Below are positions 52,620-64,000 of a stretch of 64,000 nt of DNA, piece by piece (within the stretch, counting starts at the first letter, position 1; each line of letters opens with the position of its first letter). The stretch lies in NCBI GenBank assembly GCA_030248295.1, contig JASANH010000193.1:248001-312000 (forward strand), in the 5' to 3' direction. Both the position numbers and the translations under genes were made by a program. Source of the DNA: Mesodorylaimus sp. YZB2_4 (lineage: Eukaryota; Nematoda; Enoplea; Dorylaimida; Dorylaimidae). The notes under the pieces were generated by a model. The model saw only the letters and a program-made list of their open reading frames with translations. It ran no database searches and was not told where the DNA came from.

Positions 52620-52830
52620 AGGTGTGACCAGGCCTGGAAGTCGTAAGAGGGAGGTGGCCGACCGAAGTTGGCGGGACAAAAGCACCGACTGGATGGAGCA
52701 GGCAAGTCCTAAGACTACCTACAGCTGAAACATCAACCCGAGAGGTTGGCGACTCCCAGCCACGGGAGAGTCATACACTCCCGTGGCTGGGGCGAGGGAG
52801 AGTATCGATTACTTTCTCCCACTCGCCAAG
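52620..52830 (+). repeat. Dispersed repeat, copy 1 (inverted relative to 59875-60050)
   Basis: GTGTGACCAGGCCTGGAAG, GAGGGAGGTGGCCGA, GTTGGCGGGACAAAA and GGGAGAGTATCGATTAC all recur in inverse orientation and the same order at 59875-60050. Confidence 0.7.
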
Positions 52831-54663
52831 GTCTAGCAGGCGGTAGATTACAGGTGTCATCTCACCAGAAAGAACGACAGGAGGTATGTCCAACATGCCA
52901 TGCACAAGGCCGCGTGGTGGGCTGATGACCAGAGGAGCAAGCCTCAGGAGAAATACTATCCGTTTTCTGTGAAAATTGCTCATGGGCGCGAGGTCGAGAA
53001 GTTTGACTCCGATTGCGACCCTGCGGCGCGCGTCTCTGCTTCTGACCCTGCGAACGAGTACTCGAACGAGCAGTGTTCTGCGTACTCGCCTTGACCATGG
53101 GTGAACGATCCTGTAGGCAGAGGCACCTGCCCGTTATACTTTATATGGTGCAGGTCAGTGCATCAAACACCAGATCGGACCAAACAATGCCGGTACCAAA
53201 GGTAAACAACAGAAATAATGCGATTTAGGAAAATGTGCCTCTCACAGTGTGCTTTGACTTGAAAGTTTTTCTGTCATTAGCTCAACTTTTCAGTCGGGTG
53301 GCTTGGAGTAGTGGTGTCGATGGTCACCAGTAACAGGCGGACGGAAGGCATGACCAGAGGGATAAGCAGGCCGCTTGACTTCCCTCGTGTATACTCGTAC
53401 ATCAGTTACTGTAAGGGAGTTCGCTTATTGGGCCTACAAAGCAAGAAATACAGTCTATGACCTTCTTTAATGCCTAGGAGTTTCGAACCGCCTCATTACA
53501 ATTGTGGATACTATATGTTTCCATGCAAGCATGGTCAGAACCAAACTCGCTTTTCTTGTCATGCATTATCTTCAGTCTCAAATGTCTTCCTCTGATTTTT
53601 AGAAATATTGTCCGTGCGTTGCGGACTTATGATGCCGATGTACTAATTTTGAGCGACTTCAGTCTACAGATAACGAGTACACACCCCACGATTGGCCCAT
53701 CAGTCCTCCAGCGGGCTCTGTCTCCTCATTCGTCCACTCTTGGTTTCGGCAAAACCTCTTGTACTTTTGTCCGTGGCCACGCAAAGCTTAATTCAAGTGC
53801 GTATTGTGCATGTGCTTGCACTTGGCAGATTCTCTTTCACGTCACGTTAAGACCGAGATGAGAAGAGCCCATAGAGGTAAGCGGCTCATTTAGCCAGCCA
53901 TGGCGCATCGTGCTTATTCAACCACACGTCTACACGAGTGTCGCCGTGTGGCATTAGTCGTGGCGAGTTTTGTTCGCCGACGAGAGCTACATCATTTCTT
54001 CGATCCCCGTCCGGCCATTACCCTAAGCCAGCTACAATGCAAATGGTGGGAGCGGACTTTATGATCCTAGGCCTAGGTGACAGTGGAGTGGGGGCCGCAC
54101 TGGCCTCGGCACGAGACAGGTCATGCAAGGAGGCCGTACGTCCGTTGACCGATGTTTACCCTCATGAAATTTCTCGCACGTAAAGCTGGTCTTGCCAAGC
54201 CCATACTCGTCCTATCGGACTCCCGGCGCCGAGTTAAAGTCGTCAAAAAGTTTCAAGAGTTGCGACACGGGTCGAACAACGGAGATTAAGCGGTTTATAA
54301 ATGCCACCGTGCTCCTCCTTTGGCCGTCAGTGAGGGTGTCACGCGTGAAGCTAGCAACAGCCATTCCTCGCCCCCACTCTCCCCATTGGAATTGGGTGAG
54401 AGGGAATTCATTGCCAACTCCTCACAACGTTTTCGTTTCACTTTCCGGGCCTTACATCGTATGCCATAGCCAACATTGAGTAGGCCACCTCCCTTTCATA
54501 TTTCGAGTAGCACATGCATTTCTTATAGCGCTTTCGTTTCTTTGAGGAAGCAAGTGGTCAAACCGATTTTAAATTCTAGATTGCAGTTGCAGTTGCTTGG
54601 ACCACCAGATTAACCCGCGCCCTGTGCGAGGTCTCCAAAGTTTGGTTTCCCGAAGGCTTGGAT

Positions 54664-57138
54664 ATGGATGCAAAATGGATCACATTGGTGCTCTATCTGG
54701 TCATTGCGGATGTGCAAGGTGAGTAGTGATAACAGTGACTGATTCCAGCACAGGCAGTCGGGGCTTTATATTTAGGCTGTCAGCAACCTCTCTTACCTGT
54801 CTATAACACCACTGGCAAACGATATTTGACGTGTAATTCGTGGGAACCAGACTGCCCAGAGGACACGGTCTGCCAAAGGGCCACGTCCGATTGGAAGGAG
54901 CGTCTGTACACAAACCCTGAATTTGTGCTTTATTTATGCTGCAACAAAGATGGCCAACTGAAGAACCCAGAACCAGAGCTGACGACGTCCCTGCCCCCTG
55001 CTCCACCCACTTCCTTTCTTCCGATTCCCATCCCAACCATGCCACCAGTTGACAATGTCCCCGATCCCATCGTCGTGCCGCCCCCTTCACCGTCGTTCCC
55101 GGATGGAAAGAAAACCGAAATTATGTTCGAAAACCCCAAACTTAACACCGGCTATCCCTACCCTCCTCCTCCTGCTAAACCAAACACACAGCAGCCATCA
55201 TCGAACAACATACATCCACAACCTGCTCAGCAGTTTCAGCAGCTGACCCAAGTTCAACCAGAGTCCAAACCCCAACTTCAACCACCACCATTACAACCCT
55301 TACCTACGCAGCCCTTGCATCAGCAGATACCTGCCCCTTTGCCTGCATCTTCTTTCCCACAGCAAGCCCCATCACCACCATCAACTCCCTCAGAATCATC
55401 GCCCGCACCCGCTCAACCGTCCCAAGGTCACATAGCTCACATTGCTCCCCCGCAGGGTCCTTCACAGCAAATAGCGCAGCCGCATTTGCCATTATCCCTT
55501 CCCGTTCCACTCGCACCCCATCACCCTTCTGAGCCGTCTCCCGTGCAACCAGTAGATCATCAAGCGGTGCAGCCCTACTCACAGTTCACCTGGCCTTCAT
55601 TGCCCCCTCACCTGCGAGTGTTCTCACAGCAATTATTGGAAGCTCATCTCGCCTCGGCAATTTTGGCCACGAAACAACCACAGCATGGACAACAGGCCCC
55701 TCCACCCTCAGTGCAATCGGCGCCAATACAAGACGCCTCCTCGACTGCCTCGGCGCCAGATCGAGCCGTGAATACGAATGGCAACTCTGTCCTGGCTAAC
55801 TTGCTCAGTCCAACTTTGTCCAACAGTCTGTCCGCCATTACCCAAAGCCAGCAGCCATTACCTATGGGGTCTATGCAAACCAAACCCGGTCTTCTTCCCT
55901 CACCACCCGTCGGCAAGCTGGCTGCTCTCGCGCCGCAACCGCAAGTGCTTGCAGTTGGGAATGGAAATCGTGTGATCTTGGGACCGAATATCTGCCTTTT
56001 GGTCTTGGGAGAGTTCACGCAACCGGATAAAGACCTGGTGTTTCGGTACAGGGGCACCGTGGCTTTGATCCAAGACTCTGGACTAAACATTCTGGTCGAT
56101 TCTGGGTCTGCAAATAGCAAGAATAAGCTGATAGCAGGTAATGATCCTGTGATACCTGACTGAAGATTCATGTGTGCTCCTATTTTAGCCTTGGCGCAAC
56201 AGGGCCTTAAGCCGCAAAACATCCAGGTCGTCATTTACACACATGCCCACCCAGGTAAGAATAATAAAAAGTCTACTGGCGTGTAAAAAGCCAAGACAGC
56301 TTGCCTTCTAGACCACATGGGCAATGACAATTTGTTCCCCTTTGCTCAAAAGTTTTTCGCTGGCTCGGTCTACAAAGGTGATGAATTCTTGCCCTTGCAA
56401 CAACTTGAGGTAAGTCAATATTTGTAGGCGGACAGTACAGCATGGGCCGAGACGGTGAGGTTTGAACATGGTACATCGGCAGATGCTTCTGTTTTAGGAG
56501 CCCAGTATGCGTTTGACACAGCACGTGGAGATCTGGAAGACGCCAGGTCACACAATGCAACACAACTCGGTCCTTGTCAGAAATGTTAGCAGCGAGTATG
56601 TCAATGGCACTGTGGCCATATCAGGTAAGTAATGACACAAGGCGGGCTTGCTCACTCTGTGTAGACTAGCATTAGCTACCAATCTACAGTTAGGTCGTCT
56701 CTTCTTTAGTCCGCGAATTCATGCGCAGGATCAGGGTTCACTCCAGGGTTGGGATCTGGGCTGGAGTAGGTACTGTAATCTTAGGCTGGATCATCAGTAG
56801 AGTCCCTCGCCGTAAATCAGTGCAGTCCTTGCTAATGAACTGCCAATTTAGGTGATTTATTTCTCAATGATCGTGACTTCGATAACATGGAGCAATGGAC
56901 GAGTATCGCCGTCGACCGTGATGTGCAGAAGCAGTTGCGTTACGTGCTCCTATGCCAAGCCGACTACATCATACCAGGCCACGGCAAACCGTTCGCTGTG
57001 ACTGCCTCAATGCGATCATCTGCTAATTGCTCAGCTCGTAAACTGTTGGCCTATCGATACGCCTTGACGCGCAAGACTAAGAAGTCCAGACGCAAGACCA
57101 GATCCGGCCATCATCTCATCGATTTTCACCACGATTGA
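54664..57138 (+). CDS. Secreted MBLAC1-type metallo-beta-lactamase-fold protein, copy 1 (Pro/Gln-rich)
   Basis: Six exons: 54664-54718, 54776-56137, 56189-56254, 56312-56409, 56498-56624, 56852-57138 (664 aa, in phase). A signal peptide (WITLVLYLVIADVQG) is followed by a short Cys module (LTCNSWEPDCPEDTVC ... LYLCC) and about 350 Pro/Gln/Ser-rich residues. The hydrolase domain then begins: GTVALIQDSGLNILVDSG, VVIYTHAHPDHMGND (THxHxDH zinc motif), EIWKTPGHTMQHNSV (third metal His), GDLFLNDRD (bridging Asp) and YIIPGHGKPF (last His). These motifs and their order match MBLAC1, and swip-10 in C. elegans. Human MBLAC1 lacks the signal and the long N-terminal part. The C-terminus is basic. Intron 3 splits the metal-binding motif between HPD and H. 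Confidence 0.9.
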
Positions 57139-57762
57139 GTCTTGTAAAGCCCCCTCCATTGTTACTGACCGCTCACTTTTGTTGTTCATGTCAGATGATT
57201 TATGGATCGGTACCCTGTCTCGGGAATCGGCCTGGCGATGCCTCGTTCCCCTCAGTTGCTTGTTATGTACAACAGCATATTGCATATGTCTTCGAGGCGT
57301 GCCTGTTATTGTTAGGATACCGCATCTGTGCCTTGTTCATGTGTAAGAAGCAGTCATCCATCTTGACCAAGGGTGTTTTGAAGAGGCAGCGAGGCTAGTT
57401 GTGTGGTCTAGAGGCAAAGCGAGGCGGGTGCGGGGTCAAAATTCGTGCAGATCGAAAGGCGCGGTGTGTCTTTGAGGAGCGAGCATAAACGAGTAATCCA
57501 GGATTCACATACTTGAGAAATTCGAAGCGGCTCGGCTTGAATCTGACGGTCGCAAATGAAGCCTAACCTTTGACCACTCGACTGGACTGGACCTAAGATG
57601 GAGTAAGGCAAATAGAGCATGCGCTTGTTGAGTGCGTGAGAGGGACGACCAGAGACCTTCTTTGAATGCCAGGTTTGCGAAAACGGTTTTCGTTTCGTCT
57701 TCACCATTACGCTGCGTGGAAATTAGGCAGTACTGCAAATTTAGACAGCCATATTTCTAGAA
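57139..57762. other. Spacer between the tandem MBL-fold genes
   Basis: No coding exon recognised. The two genes run in the same direction about 620 nt apart. Confidence 0.45.
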
Positions 57763-60700
57763 ATGGACACCAGAGTTATCGTTTTTAGTTTTCCCGTAAT
57801 TTTCTTATGTACAGGTAGGTCATTGTACTGTACTCGTGCGTGTGAACCTATGAGAAGATCTTCTGCAGCCACCATCAGGCGTGTAATCATAATACCACGC
57901 CTGATTTACCCGATGCCTTATCGGGACTGATCAAGAAGATTTTCAGGATGTCAAATGCCAATGCAGCCAGTTTATAATGCCACCTCGCAGCGCCACATAA
58001 GCTGCAACGTGTGGGAGCCGGACTGTCCTTCAGGCTCGATTTGTCAGCCTGCTGGGGTCGAATGGAAACGGAAATTGGAAATACATCCCAAATATGTACT
58101 GTTCCTTTGCTGCTCTGGAGAGTATCTTCAAGTCGATCATTTAAGTAGCGAGCCCGGCAACAGTATAGCGCAGGAAACGATATTCACTGATGGCCCTGCG
58201 CCAGTCGATGATCTGCCTTTGATCGAAGCTACCACACAATATGAGGAGTATGTTATCGAGGATCCGATAGCGACGGACCCAGTGGTCTTGCCAGTAGTGA
58301 CTAGTACTGATGTGATTGAGACAACGACTAGATGGATGGAGGATGTGCCCACAAGCACAGAAGCAACGACAATGTCGACTATGACTAAGGGTACGACAGA
58401 GATCAGATCTACTATTCCTGCCGTGACCACTACTCCGAGCACAACGACTACCAGCACGACTACAACTGCATCTCTTACTACCACTACAACCGCGACGCCT
58501 ACGACAGCCACGGCGACCAGCAGGACAAGTACTAGCCCTACCACCACAAGTACAACCACCACCACCACCACCACCACCACTCTAATGACTACTACTGAAC
58601 ATACGACGACAGCATCTTCTTCAATGCCCACCGCTGAAGAGTTATGGGACACAATTTTCGTTTCCATTGATACACTCTCCAATTCGCCACTGCCGTCTGC
58701 ACCGCCACCATTTCCAGGGCTACCTCTATCGCCAGATCCGTCTCTCCAGCCTCCATCATTGCAAGAAATCGTACCAGTTGCTGTCCCGCAGACATACGAG
58801 CCCGCTATGCCTTCACCTCCTCATCCAGTTTCAAAAACTATTCTTCCACCGCCTACAGAACATGGCAGAGTTCCTACTGTTTCATCGCCTCCTCCACCCT
58901 CACCTCCATCAACACCACCGCCGTCACCACCGCCACCTCCTCCTCCAAAACCTCAGTCACCGTTTGTCCTTCCGATTCCTTCATCCACATCACATCCATA
59001 TCCCATCTTGACCAAACCATTGAAGCCAACCAGTCAGCCACAACCCGAGTACCATTTTTTCCTCCCCCAAATATTGGAAGAAAACAAAGACGAATTCTAT
59101 GCACTTCCGACACCACTTCCATCTGGAGCCGATGATGCCAGCCAGGCCGTCCTTCCAGCGCCCATTCATCCCACGCCAATGCTTCCCTTCGAACCACGAC
59201 AGGAATTGGGCAATCAGCCCATTTTCACCAACATGGTATCGTCCCTCGTCCGGCCCCAAACACTTATTCCACCTTATCGCAATGATGTGCATGGACCTCT
59301 GATCAAACCAGCTTTGTTCCCAGTCCAGACAACAGTTCTGGTGCCTGGCAATGGATTTAGACGACGACCAGGACCGGGAGTCTTCATTTTGGTAGTTGGC
59401 GAGTATGAAACACCCGCCGAGAGAAACGCCAATACTTTTCGCTACTGCGGTACAGTTGTGCTGGTACAGGACAGCGGACTAAACATTCTGGTCGACACTG
59501 GGTCCGCAAATAGCAAGTCCAGACTTCTGGCAGGTACAGTATACAGTAGTATGAAGGAGTGGCTCAGGTATGCTGCGATCATTGACCTTGGGCAGACCAA
59601 GGGTATTTTTTTTGACAGTCCCCTTCACTTCATCCGGTCATCACTTCACTTCAGACTGATTTGACAGATACATGATCCCATTTTAGCCCTGGCCAAGCAC
59701 GGGATCAAACCCAGCAATATCCAACTGGTCATCTACACACACCCGCACCCAGACCATGTGGGCAATGACAACTTATTCATGAATGCTCAGAAAATTTTTG
59801 GACATTTTATGTACAAGAATGACGAACTGCTGCCACTGGTGGCACTACAGGTGGGTGCCATGCCTACGAGCCTCCCCTGTAACCCTCACTGTAGGCCATG
59901 GGGAGTGAGAGAGAGTAATCGATACTCTCCACGACTGTGAGACGTCAACCTCTCGGGTTGATGCCGCAAGACTAACCTGTTCTACACAGAGTTTTTGTCC
60001 CGCCAACTTCGGCCACCTCCCTCCTACGCCTGCCAGGACTGGTTACACTTCACTGACATGAGTGAACTTGTTGCCAACACACTTTGTCGAGGCTCGTCTG
60101 ATAATGGACTGCACGAAGCTGTCAGCTGACAGCATCACCCATTAAGTAACCATGACCTGGCCGGAAGACTTACTTTGCTGCCCTGGACTCGTTCCAAAAG
60201 CTCCAGGCGTATTACCTACGGAAAGCGTTGAAAGCCAATAGTCATGGGCTGTGTCCACTGGGTCAGGCCAATGCTGTTTCTTCAGCGGTTTTAGCAAAGG
60301 AAAATGTGATGTCCTAACTATCGTGTCAAACTCTACAGTACAGCTGGTCTAATCACTTATGCCATCTGTTGTTCCAGGAAGCCAGTGCTCGCATAACCAC
60401 CCATGTGGAAATCTGGCAGAGCCCAGGCCACACCTTCCAACATAATTCAGTCATTGTACGGAATGTGAGCAATGAAGAGACCAGTCACGGTGCCGTAGCC
60501 ATTACTGGTAAGTGCTAAATGCTGCTAACCCGGGTTGGAATTATATGTACAGTGGCAGTCGATCCTGGACCCTGGCACAAAAGCTCCACTAGTCACTTCC
60601 TCCAGTGATACGGACTTAGAGTAGATGCATCACATCACTGGCCACATGATCAGTCCTTTTATTTTTTCCCCAGGGGAGGGTCGATTTTTGGCCCTTTACC

Positions 60701-61305
60701 CGCGGACTAGGGGACTTATTAGTTGACCCTATCTTGCCATCGCCTAGGGTCCATCCGGGATGCATGCCGGGAAAGGGCGCATGTTATTTGCAACCTCGCG
60801 ATGTCGGCGGTTACCCCGTGGTAACACTATCCAGCCGTACCTCGTGAGGGGACCCCAATTCGAGAGCCTCCCACCCCATAAGGCCTCTCCTCGATTATCG
60901 ACCCTAAAGGGATGATGTGTGAGTCACCCACCGCCAGGCGTGCAAGGCGCAGAGACAACTTCACCAAGTTCTCAGACGGCCAGAGTCAAGGCCGACCAGT
61001 CTCCAGCTCTGCCAAGCAAACTGTGACACACGCCTTTCACCGTTACGCCACCGAGGCGGCACATGATTGTTCCTTTCTTAGGTGACCTATTCCTGAACGA
61101 GCACGACTCGGCCAACCCGTCTCAATGGATGGACATAGCCGAAGATCGGCAGATCCAATCGGAAATGAGGGACATCATCCTGTGCGAGGCCGACTTCCTG
61201 ATCCCCGGCCACGGACTCCCATTCCCAGTCACCAAATCGATGAAAGACGAGGCCATGTGCGCTGACAGAAGACGCCGATCCCGGGGCCCCAAGTGGTCGG
61301 GCTAG
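57763..61305 (+). CDS. Secreted MBLAC1-type metallo-beta-lactamase-fold protein, copy 2 (Thr- and Pro-rich)
   Basis: Five exons: 57763-57814, 57947-59533, 59687-59850, 60378-60507, 61082-61305 (718 aa, in phase). Same plan as copy 1: signal peptide (VIVFSFPVIFLCTG), Cys module (ISCNVWEPDCPSGSIC ... LFLCC), a long low-complexity part, then the hydrolase domain. Here the spacer has a Thr-rich mucin-like block (about 80 residues) followed by Pro-rich sequence. Metal ligands: VIYTHPHPDHVGND, EIWQSPGHTFQHNSV, GDLFLNEHD, FLIPGHGLPF. All are retained, so the enzyme should be active. It lacks the intron that splits the zinc motif in copy 1. Introns 3 and 4 have been invaded by repeats, explaining the greater gene length. 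Confidence 0.9.
59875..60050 (-). repeat. Dispersed repeat, copy 2, in intron 3 of MBL-fold gene 2
   Basis: Inverse copy of 52620-52830 (GTCCCGCCAACTTCGGCCAC, then CTCCCTCCTACGCCTGCC). It sits wholly within an intron. Confidence 0.7.
60560..61060. repeat. Repeat cluster in intron 4 of MBL-fold gene 2
   Basis: It starts with a copy of the AAAAGCTCCAC(C/T)AGTC element (about 60577-60630), which also occurs at 5671-5725 and 18533-18590. It ends with the GTGAGTCACCCACCGCCAGG element shared with 45808. A GC-rich block between them matches nothing I recognise. Confidence 0.55.
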
Positions 61306-61682
61306 GACTGAACCTCATCCAAACCACCCTCTTTATGACTGATAAGATGACGGGTAATTCATGTAGCACACAATACTACGCTTGGCCACCATCCCTTTGC
61401 ATTGGTGTTAATAAAATCGAGTGGTATCCACTGCAAAAATGGAATAACAACGTGAACACAAGGCTTAACTTTACACAACTACATGTCTTACTGTAATAGG
61501 TTCACGCAGGAAAATTCGAAGTCAATATGGCAACGAAATGATTCTTTCTTTTCCCCTCCAACTATTGAATACAAGGCTACTTACTACGCAAATCTAACGA
61601 TAAGCAACGAAGAAATCCATATTCTTACTCCCACAAACAGAAACAACTCTTTCCACCCACAACACCCCATCCTCCTTCCGCT

Positions 61683-63683
61683 TCATTTTTCTGCCGTACT
61701 TTCTTCCTTCACGTCAGCACGGCGATGAAAACTCAAATGCTGTTTAAGCAATCGCTCCGACTCGAATCTCTTCGGACATAGCTCGCATGGGAATGGTAAT
61801 TTCTCCATGGCAGCCACATCTTCGAAAACGCTCTTTTGTTTCTTAACCTCCAATTCTGGCATATGATGAATTCGAAAATGCTTCGACAAACTTCGTCGAC
61901 TCCGATACGACTTTGGGCATTCAGTGCATGGAAATCGCTGTCCCGGGCTTTCACTTGAATCGCGTTCTTCGTCACCACCAGCCTCTGCATCGGTCGACGA
62001 TTGCTTCAGGACATTAATCGATTCGTCTTCCACGTTACCTTGCACCAATTTTACCACATTCGATATAATGCCAGATGGAACAACGACCGCCATCGCTCCA
62101 TCGGCTGAATGAATTGTCAAGCAGTCAGCCTTGGTTTTTGCTCTCGTCTCCACTGTACGCGCGCCCAACGAAACAGCTTGATGCGATTTCATTTGGTGTT
62201 GACAAGAAGCAGCAGCCAGCAGACCTGTTGGGTCAGAAGTCCCTAAAAAAGACAAGCTATTTTAGTAATGAAGTAACATTCGAGTGATCCTGGTCGATCA
62301 TACAGTTGCCAGCCTTGCCCTTTCCATTCTACTGTACAGTAACATATCTGCTCATGACGGCTGCCGTTCTTTTGTCTGCATACTATCGCATGCGCAGGGG
62401 CAGGTCAGTAGGTACTGTATTTACTTCGCGTCTACGCTTCCTTCGTATCCTAAGCCCAAAACCGCCACCCGAAATTTTGCGAGACATAACATACCTGTAC
62501 CGCTCTGGTCAAACATTCTGGTGCCTTCTTGTTTCAAGGATAGATCCAAAATGATGTTCGACTCTGGTGCAGTAACCGCCGATATATTGACATTGGGACA
62601 CAGCATTGTCGTGGCCACCGGAATATTTTCTCCCGTATTACAGTTGTTCGTAACATCTTCCATATCGCGATGGTACAAACCCAATCCACCATCTAAGCGC
62701 GGTTCTTTCGGCATCGTCGACGAACCACCAAATTCGTCGAACCATTTGCGTTTCTCCCCAGCTTCGTGTAAGACGTGAATTCGAATCCAATGGCTGTGAT
62801 ACGATTGCTCGCTGAGATACTTTCGTCCACACGGGAAGCAACTAAACTGAGCCATCTTGAATACGACCTTCGCTCCTTCCGCATTCGAACCGACTTCATT
62901 CGCACACATCGGCGGGGTCGGTTGATCGACGTAGGTTGCAGGCGGCGTCGACAGCAAAGATTGCAGAATTGACGGACGCAATGGAGCTAAATGCTCGCCC
63001 AGAGGTCGCGGAATATGGCCACGTTCGAAAGCAGTCATATGGCGAGGCTGTACTTGCATTCTGCTTGCAAAACCTCCGTGAACATCGTAAGTCGAACATC
63101 CGACCACTTGCTGGGCAGACGGAACGAATTGCTGCAGCGATACCGCAAATGCAGGCGGAGGAAATGGGCGCTGTTGAAAGTAAGGTAGCGAACTTTGCTG
63201 ATAATGAAGCGGCGCCGACGAAAGATCTAATGGCCTTGAAACCATTCCGACTGACGGATAACTATTAAATGGATAATTTGCATTTCGCGCTGGATTCGTA
63301 TCGACGCTTGAGTAAATCGGTTGCCCGCCGTAGTTATCAGCAGACACTTGATAGGCAGCACGAGCGTTAACAGCATCGCCATTCGCAAACCAATCTCGAC
63401 CACGACTAATATTCTGATACCCGAAATTTGATGGTTCTCCAAATATTGGAACAGGTGGTGGCTCGACAACCGTCGCTGGCGGTGTGCTTATCGGCCTCGA
63501 ATTATCAACTGACCAATCCGACCCACTGCCATCGAACTGAGGACCAGCAGATCCCATGACCGTATATTGAAAAGGATCGCAACTTTGAACCTGACCGCCG
63601 CCATCAGCCCCTTGGCCACTCCACTCGGTGCGTGACCCTTCGGTTGAAAAATAGTCGGGAATAGTGAATGATGATTCAGCCAT
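61683..63683 (-). CDS. Three-finger C2H2 zinc-finger protein with PLDLS motif
   Basis: Two exons, 63683-62495 and 62242-61683, joined G|GG at a phase-1 intron (582 aa). Probable transcriptional regulator. The first roughly 260 residues are disordered (Pro/Gln/Ser/Tyr) and include RPLDLSS, a match to the PxDLS motif bound by the CtBP corepressor; a second, weaker ILDLSLK lies later. Finger 1 (FSCFPCGRKYLSEQSYHSHW) is isolated; fingers 2 and 3 (FPCTECPKSYRSRRSLSKHF and FPCELCPKRFESERLLKQHL) lie near the C-terminus, 26 residues apart. Long acidic and Ser-rich linkers separate them. I cannot assign an orthologue. Start is the Met of AESSFTIPDYF, the only upstream Met in frame. Confidence 0.85.
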
Positions 63684-64000
63684 TCTAAAAAGTGACAGTT
63701 AATACAAGCGGGCACAGGCTGGTTCAATCTATACTAAGTATTTGAAACGACATAACGAGACGTGGGCTTCCAACTCTTTCCTGACCACTCACCAGTACAG
63801 CTGAAAGAAATTGCTTTTCAGTTCACTACAGGTCTGGCTCAACCATTGAAATGTCAAGTCATGAAGCAAGTTCTGGTCGAGCAGTCTTCCGTCACTTTGG
63901 GGCTCCGTGTTCACCTGGCTTGAGAATTCGAAGCACGTAACAAGGCTGAAACTGCTGGCCTATCTGGTGCCAAGGCTATGATGGCAGCACACGAACAGTT
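63684..64000. other. Upstream region of the zinc-finger gene
   Basis: No coding signal recognised; should contain the zinc-finger gene promoter. Confidence 0.4.

Larger units (their letters stand above)
50716..54663. other. Repeat-rich intergenic region
   Basis: Apart from the SINE copies and the 52620-52830 repeat listed separately, it holds an 11-nt tandem repeat (AACTGCACTGC, about 3.5 units at 52500-52540). No supported gene. Confidence 0.45.

Noticed and set aside
57400..57480. SINE-like head between the MBL genes
   Set aside because: GTGGTCTAGAGGC and GGGTCAAAATTC are only weakly box A/B-like and the shared SINE body is absent.
58137..58682. Minus-strand Val-rich 181-codon open frame
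   Set aside because: Antisense of the Thr-rich block of MBL-fold gene 2.

Overview
This 64 kb window is eukaryotic nuclear DNA. Almost every recognisable gene is split by short introns, mostly 50-400 nt, with GTAAGT/GTGAGT-type donors and TTTTAG/TTTCAG acceptors. The gene set points to an animal: copine, Rab40, DESI-1, RPS15A, mitochondrial thioredoxin, a two-pore K+ channel and a MED30-like subunit. The TTTCAG acceptors, an EB-module secreted protein, a TTBK-like kinase and an MBLAC1/swip-10-type pair suggest an ecdysozoan, most likely a nematode. Rab40 is, to my knowledge, missing from Caenorhabditis, which would favour an early-branching nematode lineage; this placement is inference. For most genes I derived exon boundaries by hand, and the summed coding lengths divide by three.

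Layout. 0.2-2.6 kb: a small, probably mitochondrial membrane protein (minus strand). 3.1-6.5 kb: a 19-exon copine (minus). 7.2-13.4 kb: three tandem PIPOX/sarcosine-oxidase-like flavoenzyme genes (plus); the third has a stop codon in exon 1. 13.5-25.4 kb: two related minus-strand receptor genes, each with a C-type-lectin-like ectodomain, a Ser/Thr mucin-like stalk and an adhesion-GPCR-type seven-helix domain. They flank a plus-strand Cys-rich EB-type secreted protein. 26.2 kb: a 72-residue secreted Gly/Pro-rich peptide. 27.5-28.9 kb: a TTBK/CK1-family kinase. 29.4 kb: a small unassigned gene. 29.8-32.7 kb: RPS15A. 33.1-34.9 kb: Rab40 with a SOCS box. 35.6-37.6 kb: DESI-1-like PPPDE protease.

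37.6-46.9 kb is repeat-rich. It holds a Ty3/gypsy pol relic, a frameshifted SLC34-like Na/Pi cotransporter remnant and a 257-nt A/C-only tract inside the long last intron of the thioredoxin gene. 47.8-49.1 kb: K2P channel. 50.0-50.7 kb: MED30-like. 51-54.6 kb: tRNA-derived SINE copies and other repeats. 54.7-61.3 kb: two tandem secreted proteins with an MBLAC1-type metallo-beta-lactamase domain behind long Pro/Gln- or Thr/Pro-rich regions. 61.7-63.7 kb: a three-finger C2H2 protein with a PLDLS motif.

The strongest candidates for undescribed biology are the lectin-mucin-7TM receptor pair and the secreted MBLAC1-type pair. All functions are inferred from sequence features recognised by eye, without database searches.
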